51,230 nt of DNA from Pseudomonas fluorescens. GTDB lineage: Bacteria; Pseudomonadota; Gammaproteobacteria; Pseudomonadales; Pseudomonadaceae. The stretch is taken from the NCBI RefSeq assembly GCF_000967965.1, contig NZ_LACC01000017.1, positions 257,334 to 308,563 of the forward strand, given 5' to 3'. Within the stretch, counting starts at the first letter, position 1; the number at the start of each line of letters is the position of its first letter. This document shows, piece by piece, positions 1 to 6,184 of this stretch. The notes below the pieces were generated by a model. It was not told the DNA's origin, did not search any database, and was given only the letters and a program-made list of their open reading frames with translations. Both the position numbers and the translations under genes were made by a program.

Positions 1-44
1 TCGAAGGCGGCTATCTTTTTTGGCGTGGACAAAACACCCGCCCA

Positions 45-79
45 CAAAAAAGCCCCGCTGTTGAGGGCGGGGCTTTTTA
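45..79 (-). terminator. Intrinsic terminator of the cold-shock gene
   Basis: An 8-bp G+C-rich stem (51-58 pairing with 67-74, AGCCCCGC/GCGGGGCT) is flanked by six A on the left and five T on the right. Read on the minus strand it ends in a T run just after the cold-shock gene. The flanks also allow function in the other direction. Confidence 0.9.
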
Positions 80-95
80 CTAAAGCAAGTACAAG

Positions 96-305
96 TTAGA
101 TAACTTGAACTTCTTCAGCTTGCATGCCTTTCTGACCGCGGGTAGCGATGAAAGAAACCTGTTGGCCTTCTTTCAGGCTTTTGAAGCCGTCGGACTGGAT
201 AGCTTTGAAGTGAACGAACAGGTCGTCACCGGATTGTGGAGTGATGAAGCCGAAGCCTTTTTCATCGTTGAACCACTTAACGGTACCGGTTTGGCGATTA
301 GACAT
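96..305 (-). CDS. Cold-shock domain protein (CspA/CapB family)
   Basis: This 69-residue single-domain protein is a cytoplasmic nucleic-acid chaperone of the CspA family, which binds single-stranded RNA/DNA through an OB fold. RNP1 is visible as KGFGFI (about residues 16-21) and RNP2 as LFVHF (about 29-33), with the usual GTVKWFNDEKGFGFI opening. The length is normal for the family. The ATG is preceded on the minus strand by AGGAG eight bases upstream, which settles the start. A strong hairpin terminator lies directly downstream. Several paralogues are usual in Pseudomonas, so no specific csp/cap symbol is given. Confidence 0.97.
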   Translation of the reverse strand: MSNRQTGTVKWFNDEKGFGFITPQSGDDLFVHFKAIQSDGFKSLKEGQQVSFIATRGQKGMQAEEVQVI

Positions 306-658
306 GGTGTAACTCCTTGAACAAAGATAACTGCGACTCAGGAAGAACCCTGGCCGAGACTGAGTGCAAAGAGCAGGAAAAATTCTTGTAGATGGTTGGA
401 TCGAAATTCAACATATCGTGTAGAGATTCTCAGTGACACAAGCAGCACAGTGACGCCACCTTAACCCTTTTTCCGGAACGTGCCAATGCTTCTTGCACAG
501 GTTTCTCTGTTTTAAGGATCGGCGGTGTGACGGTTCGTCGCCAGAGCAGGTAATTCCTGCCTGTTCGGCGAGAAATGCACCGCGGACTTTGAACCCGGCG
601 GCGCGCCCGGTAAGATGCCGGACAGAATTTTTCGACCTCGCTATTCAGGACACCCGCC
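306..658. other. Gene-free spacer between divergent csp and dcd
   Basis: About 350 bases separate the divergently read cold-shock and dcd genes. The csp-proximal part is less G+C-rich and probably holds the cold-shock promoter and leader, since long 5' leaders are usual in this family. I could not fix a promoter by eye. ORFs here show no recognisable protein. Confidence 0.5.
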
Positions 659-1225
659 ATGAGCATCAAATCGGACAAGTGGATTCGCCGCATGGCGCAG
701 GAACACGGCATGATCGAGCCTTTCGTCGAGCGCCAGATGCGCGGCAGCGACGATAGCCGTGTGATCTCCTACGGCGTGTCGAGCTACGGCTACGATGTGC
801 GTTGCACCAATCATTTCAAGGTGTTCACCAACATCAATTCGGCCATCGTCGACCCGAAGAACTTCGATGCCGGCAGCTTCGTCGACATCCACAGCGACGT
901 GTGCATCATTCCGCCGAACTCGTTCGCCCTGGCCAGCACCGTCGAATACTTCCGCATTCCGCGTAACGTTTTGACCATTTGCCTGGGTAAAAGCACCTAC
1001 GCGCGCTGCGGCATCATCGTCAACGTCACGCCGCTCGAGCCTGAGTGGGAAGGCCACGTGACCCTGGAGTTCTCCAACACCACCAATCTGCCGGCGAAAA
1101 TCTACGCGAACGAAGGCGTGGCGCAGATGCTGTTCCTTGAGTCTGACGAAGAGTGTGAAGTGTCCTACAAGGACCGTGGCGGCAAGTATCAGGGCCAGCG
1201 TGGCGTGACCCTGCCGCGCACCTGA
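659..1225 (+). CDS. dcd: dCTP deaminase
   Basis: This 188-residue enzyme deaminates dCTP to dUTP, feeding dTMP synthesis through dUTPase and thymidylate synthase in the cytoplasm. The sequence has the typical Dcd core: SYGVSSYGYDVR near residues 37-48, the nucleotide-binding GKSTYARCGI near 109-118, and the catalytic-region VTPLEPEWEGHVTLE near 124-138. It ends in the conserved C-terminal GKYQGQRGVTLPR that closes over the active site. The length equals that of E. coli-type homotrimeric Dcd. The upstream Shine-Dalgarno (AGGA) is weak but the MSIKSDKWIRRMA start matches the family. It stands alone, divergent from csp. Confidence 0.98.
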   Translation: MSIKSDKWIRRMAQEHGMIEPFVERQMRGSDDSRVISYGVSSYGYDVRCTNHFKVFTNINSAIVDPKNFDAGSFVDIHSDVCIIPPNSFALASTVEYFRIPRNVLTICLGKSTYARCGIIVNVTPLEPEWEGHVTLEFSNTTNLPAKIYANEGVAQMLFLESDEECEVSYKDRGGKYQGQRGVTLPRT

Positions 1226-1332
1226 GTCAACCGTCTGACAAATGTCGGGAATTCCTGAGCGAGCGTACACTCTATGGGGTGTACTGTTCCGATCCGCGCA
1301 AGGCGGGTCGGGCCATCGCTCAGGAGTGCCGA

Positions 1333-1542
1333 ATGAAGATCGATCCGCGAATCAGTGCCGAACTGGCAAGGCTTGAACCCAATCAGGTTGGCGTTCTGGC
1401 CTGGTCCTTGTTGGCACACCCGCCCGTCAGCATGGCAGGGGGTATTCCCGGCCAGCCTGATCCTGATACCCCGAATGAACAGCCCAATGAACCGGGCGAG
1501 CCTACGCTGCCGGATGAGCCACCGCCTGCGCCTGTCGTCTGA
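1333..1542 (+). CDS. Small Pro-rich hypothetical protein
   Basis: This 69-residue protein has no function I recognise. The start at 1333 is chosen over an upstream in-frame start because CAGGAG sits seven bases before this ATG. The N-terminal half (MKIDPRISAELARLEPNQVG) looks like a short helix. The C-terminal third is acidic and proline-rich (PDTPNEQPNEPGEP), probably disordered. There is no signal peptide or membrane segment. It lies about 100 bases after dcd in the same direction and could be cotranscribed. A strong inverted repeat follows and separates it from the convergent ABC operon. Confidence 0.7.
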   Translation: MKIDPRISAELARLEPNQVGVLAWSLLAHPPVSMAGGIPGQPDPDTPNEQPNEPGEPTLPDEPPPAPVV

Positions 1543-1568
1543 TTATCAGTTACTACAGATCAAAATAA

Positions 1569-1596
1569 TGTGGGAGCGAGCCTGCTCGCTCCCACA
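1569..1596. repeat. REP-type inverted repeat, likely bidirectional terminator
   Basis: A perfect 12-bp stem (TGTGGGAGCGAG, 1569-1580, with its complement at 1585-1596) encloses a 4-base loop, followed by GGTTTT. The arm recurs at 46807 and, slightly varied, at 9390 and 51043, so it is a dispersed Pseudomonas REP element. Placed between two convergent genes, it can also act as a terminator. Confidence 0.85.
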
Positions 1597-1612
1597 GGTT
1601 TTGCAGTAGACG

Positions 1613-2377
1613 TTACTTCAGGTTGCCGCTGAGGAACTGCTTCAACCGCTCGCTTTTCGGCTTGCCCAGCACGTCTTCCGGCGCGCCTTCTTCCTCAACC
1701 AGGCCGTGGTGCAGAAACAGCACTTGGCTGGACACTTTGCGGGCGAAGCTCATTTCGTGGGTCACCATGATCATGGTCCGGCCTTCTTCGGCCAGGCCCT
1801 GGATCACCTTGAGCACTTCACCCACCAGTTCCGGATCCAGCGCCGAGGTCGGTTCGTCGAACAGCATGACCTCCGGCTCCATGGCCAGTGCGCGGGCAAT
1901 CGCTACCCGTTGTTGCTGACCACCGGACAGGAAGGCCGGGTATTGGTCCGCCACACGGGAGGCCAGCCCCACCTTGTCGAGGTAACGCCGGGCGCGGTCC
2001 TCGGCTTCTTTCCTGTCGCAGCCCAGCACCCGGCGCGGCGCCATGGTGATGTTTTCCAGCACTGTCATGTGGCTCCACAGGTTGAAATGCTGGAACACCA
2101 TGGCCAGGCGGGTGCGAATCCGCTGCAGTTCATCGGCGTCGGCCACGTGCATGCCGTGACGATCCTTGATCATGCGGATGTTCTGCCCGTCGAGGCTCAT
2201 GGCGCCGTCGTTGGGTTGTTCCAGGAAGTTGATGCAGCGCAGAAAGGTACTTTTACCCGAGCCGCTGGCGCCGATCAGGCTGATGACGTCGCCGGTCTTG
2301 GCCTTGAGCGAAACACCTTTGAGGACTTCATGGTCGCCGTAGCTTTTATGCAGGCCTTCGATGGTCAGTTTGTACAT
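1613..2377 (-). CDS. Amino-acid ABC transporter ATPase (HisP/AotP type)
   Basis: This 254-residue cytoplasmic ATPase powers polar amino-acid uptake. Walker A is GASGSGKST (residues 36-44), the Q-loop Gln is at 96, the signature is LSGGQ (150-154), Walker B is MLFDEP (171-176), and the H-loop lies in MVTHEMSFA. The long insert KDRHGMHVADADEL is characteristic of the HisP/GlnQ-like group for basic amino acids. It is the last gene of a five-gene operon read leftward and starts 13 bases after the hydrolase gene. The order SBP-permease-permease-hydrolase-ATPase matches aotJQM-PA0891-aotP of P. aeruginosa, but no argR follows here, so this may be a paralogous system. A symbol is therefore withheld. 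Confidence 0.95.
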   Translation of the reverse strand: MYKLTIEGLHKSYGDHEVLKGVSLKAKTGDVISLIGASGSGKSTFLRCINFLEQPNDGAMSLDGQNIRMIKDRHGMHVADADELQRIRTRLAMVFQHFNLWSHMTVLENITMAPRRVLGCDRKEAEDRARRYLDKVGLASRVADQYPAFLSGGQQQRVAIARALAMEPEVMLFDEPTSALDPELVGEVLKVIQGLAEEGRTMIMVTHEMSFARKVSSQVLFLHHGLVEEEGAPEDVLGKPKSERLKQFLSGNLK

Positions 2378-2390
2378 GGGGCGTGCATCC

Positions 2391-3509
2391 TCAAGGCGAA
2401 AGTAGATAGCCGCTGCGATAGGCTTCGGTGCCCGCGACGTGGGCGATCACCATGCCGGCAGTGGCCATGCGGCGCAGCGAGCGGGCGTACATCAGCCCGG
2501 CTGTGGCGCAATGAACGGGAGTGACCAGATCGTTGACCGGATCAATGATCTCGGCGATCAGTTGCCCTGCTTCCAGGTACTCACCCGGCAACGCGGTGAA
2601 CACCAGCAGCCCGCCCACCGGCGTGGCCACCGGCTCAACACCGGCCAGCGGAGTCGCCGGGTAGGGCAGGTCGGGCAGGGGCGCGGGTTCGCCGGCGATT
2701 GCGCCGAAATGGATCAGGTAGTCGATCAGCGCCTGGCAGTCGAGGCTCGCCAGCGGGTGATTGACGTCGCCCTGACCGCGCAGTTCGACGGTCACCGAAA
2801 AACTGCCTGGCGGAATGTCGAAGTGCTCGCCGAAGCGCTCCTTCAACTGCCACCAGAGCAGGGTGAAGCATTCGTCGAACGACTGACCACCGGAATCGGT
2901 TGCCAGCAGGCTGGCTTCGGCGCCGATATAACGGGCCAGCGGCTCGACCTGCGGCCAGGCATCCGGCGTGGTGTAGAGGTGAGCGACCGCTTCGAAATCG
3001 CAATGCAGGTCTAGCACCATGTCGGCGTCGCAGGCCAATCGTTGCAGGGTCAGGCGCTGGGATTGCAATTGGGTGGCGGCGGTCTGCCGGGCCAGCGCAT
3101 CGCGCAGGTTGCTGCGGATCAGTTGCAGGTTGTGCTGCGGATCGTCACCGAGCTTGCCTTCGATCGCGTTGCCGACTTCCTCACTGAGGTCGACGAACCA
3201 GCGGTTGAAGTTCTGGCCGCTTTCCAGCTCGTAGCGACCCAGCGGCACATCCATCAGTACCTGTTCCAGGCCCACCGGGTTGGCGACGGGTACCAGCACG
3301 ATTTCGCTGCGCAGGCGACCGGCGGCTTCCAGCTCCGCCAGGCGTTGCTTGAGGTGCCAGGCCACCAGCATGCCGGGCATTTCGTCGGCGTGCAGGGAGG
3401 CCTGGATGTAGATCTTGCCGTTGGCCGGTTGGGGGCCGAAGTGAAAGCTGTGGATCTGTCGTGCGGTCCCCGGCAGCGGGGCCAGCAGGTCATGTTTCTG
3501 GTGGCGCAT
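2391..3509 (-). CDS. Succinylglutamate desuccinylase/aspartoacylase-like (M14) hydrolase in a transport operon
   Basis: This 372-residue protein belongs to the AstE/ASPA branch of the M14 zinc carboxypeptidase fold. The putative zinc ligands are H40 and E43 (in SLHADEMPG) and H169 (in LDLHCD). The substrate-binding NFNR is at 100-103 and the general-base Glu is E242 in VTVELRG. The C-terminal third is a beta-rich domain (GGLLVFTALPGEYLEAGQLIAEI), as in other family members. There is no signal peptide, so it should act in the cytoplasm. It sits between permease and ATPase genes. A role in trimming an N-acylated or modified amino acid brought in by the transporter is inference; the real substrate is unknown. 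It corresponds in position to PA0891 of the aot cluster. Confidence 0.88.
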   Translation of the reverse strand: MRHQKHDLLAPLPGTARQIHSFHFGPQPANGKIYIQASLHADEMPGMLVAWHLKQRLAELEAAGRLRSEIVLVPVANPVGLEQVLMDVPLGRYELESGQNFNRWFVDLSEEVGNAIEGKLGDDPQHNLQLIRSNLRDALARQTAATQLQSQRLTLQRLACDADMVLDLHCDFEAVAHLYTTPDAWPQVEPLARYIGAEASLLATDSGGQSFDECFTLLWWQLKERFGEHFDIPPGSFSVTVELRGQGDVNHPLASLDCQALIDYLIHFGAIAGEPAPLPDLPYPATPLAGVEPVATPVGGLLVFTALPGEYLEAGQLIAEIIDPVNDLVTPVHCATAGLMYARSLRRMATAGMVIAHVAGTEAYRSGYLLSP

Positions 3510-3536
3510 CTGTTGTTTCCTGAAGCTGGTTGAGAC

Positions 3537-4247
3537 CTAGTGGGTCGGGCCGAGGAAGGCCAGCCATCGGCGTTCGGCAAGGCGGAACAGGCCGACCAGC
3601 GCAAAAGTGACGGTCAGGTAGATCAGCGCGGCGATGCCGAACGACTGGAAGGTCAGGAAGGTCGCCGAGTTGGCGTCCCGCGCGACTTTCAGGATGTCCG
3701 GGATGGTCGCGGTGAAGGCCACGGTGGTCGAGTGCAGCATCAGGATCACTTCGTTGCTGTAGTACGGCAACGAGCGACGCAAGGCCGATGGCATGATCAC
3801 GTAGGCATACAGTTTCCAGCCAGTCAGGCCATAAGCCTTGGCCGCTTCGACTTCACCGTGGTTCATGCTGCGAATGGCCCCGGCGAAGATCTCCGTGGTA
3901 TAGGCGCAGGTGTTCAGGGCGAAGGCCAGGATCGTGCAGTTCATCGCATCGCGAAAGAATGCGTCCAGTACTGGCTGAGCTCGAATGGCGGCCAGACTGT
4001 AGATCCCCGTGTAACAGATCAATAGCTGAATATAGAGCGGCGTGCCACGGAACAGGTAGGTATAGAACTGCACCGGCCAACGGATGTAGAAGCGCGGCGA
4101 TACACGGGCGATGGACAGCGGGATCGACACGATAAAACCGAAGAAGATCGACGCGCTGAGCAGCCACATGGTCATGGCCAGGCCGGTGATGTTGTTGCCG
4201 TCGCTATAGAGGAAGGGTTTCCAGTATTCCTGCAGAAGTTCGATCAT
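3537..4247 (-). CDS. Polar amino-acid ABC permease, HisM/AotM type
   Basis: This 236-residue inner-membrane permease of the HisM/GlnP family has about five membrane segments. The cytoplasmic EAA loop that contacts the ATPase is visible as GEVEAAKAYGLTGWKLYAYVIMPSA, near residues 137-160. The N-terminal segment LAMTMWLLSASIFFGFIVSI fits the family. Its ATG overlaps the stop codon of the preceding permease gene by four bases (ATGA), indicating translational coupling. Together the two permeases form the heterodimeric channel served by the substrate-binding protein and ATPase of this operon. Substrate is probably a basic amino acid, by similarity only. Confidence 0.94.
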   Translation of the reverse strand: MIELLQEYWKPFLYSDGNNITGLAMTMWLLSASIFFGFIVSIPLSIARVSPRFYIRWPVQFYTYLFRGTPLYIQLLICYTGIYSLAAIRAQPVLDAFFRDAMNCTILAFALNTCAYTTEIFAGAIRSMNHGEVEAAKAYGLTGWKLYAYVIMPSALRRSLPYYSNEVILMLHSTTVAFTATIPDILKVARDANSATFLTFQSFGIAALIYLTVTFALVGLFRLAERRWLAFLGPTH

Positions 4248-4972
4248 CGTACGGCCTCCCGGGTACCAGCGGAGTAACGACGTTCGAGCCAGCGCAGAAT
4301 GAAGTTGGACGCGCTGGTGATCACCAGATAGATCAGCGCTGCAATTACCAGGAAGTAAAACAGCTGATAGCTGCTTTTGCCGGCGTCCTGGGCAGCCTTG
4401 ACCAGGTCGGCGAGGCCGATGATCGACACCAGCGCGGTGGCCTTGAGCATTACCATCCAGTTGTTACCGATACCCGGCAGGGCATAACGCATCATCTGCG
4501 GGAACACCACGATCCAGAAACGCTGGCCGCGCTTGAGGCCATAGGCGGTGGCCGCTTCGACCTGACCCCGTGGGACGGCGAGAATCGCGCCACGGAAGGT
4601 TTCAGTGAAATACGCACCGTAGATGAAACCCAGGGTGATGACCCCGGCACTGAACGGGTTGATCTCGATGTATTCCCATTCCATGTAATCGGTAAAAGAA
4701 GTCAGCCAGGTTTGCAGGCTGTAGAAGATCAACAGCATCAGGACCAGGTCCGGAACGCCGCGAATGAGTGTGGTGTAGAGCTGGGCAGGCACGCGCATCA
4801 GTTTGACTTTTGACAGCTTGGCACTGGCGCCGAGCAACCCGAGCAACACGGCTACCAACAGCGACAACGCCGACAACTTGATCGTCATCCAGGTGCCTTG
4901 CATCAGCAACGGACCGAAGCCCTTGAGGCTGAAGGCAGAGAGCCCCAGATTTTCTAATAGGTTTTCGAACAT
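4244..4972 (-). CDS. Polar amino-acid ABC permease, HisQ/AotQ type
   Basis: This 242-residue inner-membrane permease partners with the HisM-type protein encoded next. The EAA loop reads GQVEAATAYGLKRGQRFWIVVFPQ (about residues 135-158). Several long hydrophobic segments are visible, for example SALSLLVAVLLGLLGAS and a C-terminal LFYFLVIAALIYLVITSAS. The length is normal for HisQ/ArtQ proteins. It follows the substrate-binding protein gene after a hairpin with a T run, so permease levels are probably lower than those of the binding protein, as is common in such operons. Confidence 0.94.
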   Translation of the reverse strand: MFENLLENLGLSAFSLKGFGPLLMQGTWMTIKLSALSLLVAVLLGLLGASAKLSKVKLMRVPAQLYTTLIRGVPDLVLMLLIFYSLQTWLTSFTDYMEWEYIEINPFSAGVITLGFIYGAYFTETFRGAILAVPRGQVEAATAYGLKRGQRFWIVVFPQMMRYALPGIGNNWMVMLKATALVSIIGLADLVKAAQDAGKSSYQLFYFLVIAALIYLVITSASNFILRWLERRYSAGTREAVR

Positions 4973-4994
4973 AAATCAGCAACCTGATCGGATG

Positions 4995-5022
4995 AAAAAA
5001 GCGCCCATCGAGAGATGGGCGC
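4995..5022 (-). terminator. Intercistronic terminator/attenuator after the binding-protein gene
   Basis: A 9-bp stem (GCGCCCATC at 5001-5009 with 5014-5022) and 4-base loop is followed on the minus strand by six T (4995-5000). It lies just after the binding-protein stop codon. It should reduce read-through into the permease genes and so raise the ratio of binding protein to membrane components. Confidence 0.85.
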
Positions 5023-5028
5023 CGGGCA

Positions 5029-5811
5029 TTATTTGCCGCTGTACAGGTTCAGATCGCCAAAGTGTTTCTTCTGAATGGTGGCGTAGGTGCCATCATCGTG
5101 TAACGCTTTGATACCTTTATCCAAAAGTGCTTTCAGCTCGGTGTTACCTTTCTTAATGCCAACGGCCGTTTTGGCTGGCAGCAAAGCGTTGTCGACCGGC
5201 TTGGTGACATCGTAGTCGGCACCCTGTGGAGACTTCAGGAAGCCCAGTTCGGCTTGCAGCATGTCCTGGATCCCTGCATCGAGACGACCCGAAGTCAGGT
5301 CGGCGTAGACCTGATCCTGGTTGGCGTAAGCCTGGGTTTTCACCCCGGCCTTGTCCAGAACGGCCTTGGCATAGGCTTCCTGAATGGTGCCTTGTTCGTA
5401 ACCGACGGTTTTGCCCTTGAGCGAGGCAACGTCTTCAGTCACGCCGGAACCTTTCTTGAACACGTAGGCGGTAGGGCCGGAGAACAACTCGCTGGAGAAG
5501 TCGATGGCTTTTTCGCGGGCTTCAGTAACGGTCATCGACGAGATCACACCGTCGAATTTATTGGCTTTCAGACCCGGAATCATGCCGTCGAAATCGCTTT
5601 CGACCCACTTGCACTTGACCTTCAGTTCGGCGCAGATCGCGTTCCCCAGATCGATGTCAAAGCCTACCAGGCTGCCATCGGCCGCTTTCGACTCGAACGG
5701 TGCGTAGGAAGGGTCAACGCCGAAACGCAGTTCTTTGTACTCCTTCGCCATGGCGGAGCCAGCAGCCATGCACAACGCCAGTGCAGAAAGGGTCAGCAAT
5801 GCTTTTTTCAT
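5029..5811 (-). CDS. Periplasmic amino-acid-binding protein (HisJ/AotJ type)
   Basis: This 260-residue protein opens with a classic Sec signal peptide (MKKALLTLSALALCMAAGSAMA, cleavage near 22/23). A bacterial solute-binding family 3 domain follows: ELRFGVDPSYAPFESKAADGSLVGFDIDLGNAICAEL is the usual opening, and FDGMIPGLKANKFDGVISSMT lines the ligand cleft. It captures a polar, probably basic, amino acid in the periplasm and delivers it to the two permeases encoded downstream. AGGGA lies about eight bases before the ATG. It is the first gene of the operon, so the promoter should lie within 5812-5900. The exact ligand cannot be read from the sequence. Confidence 0.95.
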   Translation of the reverse strand: MKKALLTLSALALCMAAGSAMAKEYKELRFGVDPSYAPFESKAADGSLVGFDIDLGNAICAELKVKCKWVESDFDGMIPGLKANKFDGVISSMTVTEAREKAIDFSSELFSGPTAYVFKKGSGVTEDVASLKGKTVGYEQGTIQEAYAKAVLDKAGVKTQAYANQDQVYADLTSGRLDAGIQDMLQAELGFLKSPQGADYDVTKPVDNALLPAKTAVGIKKGNTELKALLDKGIKALHDDGTYATIQKKHFGDLNLYSGK

Positions 5812-6084
5812 TATTCAATCCCTAAAAACCAATATGAGCGCTTGTGGCGCAGAATTATTGTTACTGGAAAGCGTAAGACCTGTTGAAAGTAGCAATTTCC
5901 GAACCAGAGTGCCGAACAAGCGTTTTAAAAGGTACTTGGAAATGGCCGGAAACAGATTTATGCACGAAAACGGGCGCAGGGAAATGGGTGCACCAAATCA
6001 TCTCGCCACAAAAAACGGTTTGACTGAGCCGGGTCGCCAGGCTCTCTACCTCGTCGACACGACTTGTCCTTGCGTCAGCGCAAC
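5812..6084. other. Spacer upstream of the ABC operon
   Basis: No coding sequence is recognisable here. The stretch next to the binding-protein start is comparatively A+T-rich and should contain the operon promoter. The remaining bases up to the REP-like element hold nothing I can name. Confidence 0.5.
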
Positions 6085-6170
6085 CGCGATGGCGATTCCA
6101 CATTCAACCTCTATTTTGAATGTTGAATCGCTATCGTCGGAACGCCGCCCGGAGCCGGCTCGCTCCCACA
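6085..6170. repeat. REPIN-like element downstream of the acylase gene
   Basis: A nested inverted repeat (CGATTC 6093-6098 with GAATCG 6125-6130; CATTCAA 6101-6107 with TTGAATG 6116-6122) is followed by a REP arm ending CTCGCTCCCACA at 6170. The block CTATCGTCGGAACGCCGCCCGGA is shared in inverted orientation with the element at 9390-9492. It lies 15 bases beyond the acylase stop codon and may end its transcript. Confidence 0.7.
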
Positions 6171-6184
6171 GGTAAAGGGCGGGG

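Noticed and set aside
105..320. ORF antisense to the cold-shock gene
   Set aside because: It is the complement of a well-supported csp gene, with no ribosome binding site and no recognisable protein.
2439..3533. Long ORFs on the plus strand across the hydrolase gene
   Set aside because: High-G+C shadow frames; the minus-strand protein has clear zinc-ligand motifs and operon context.
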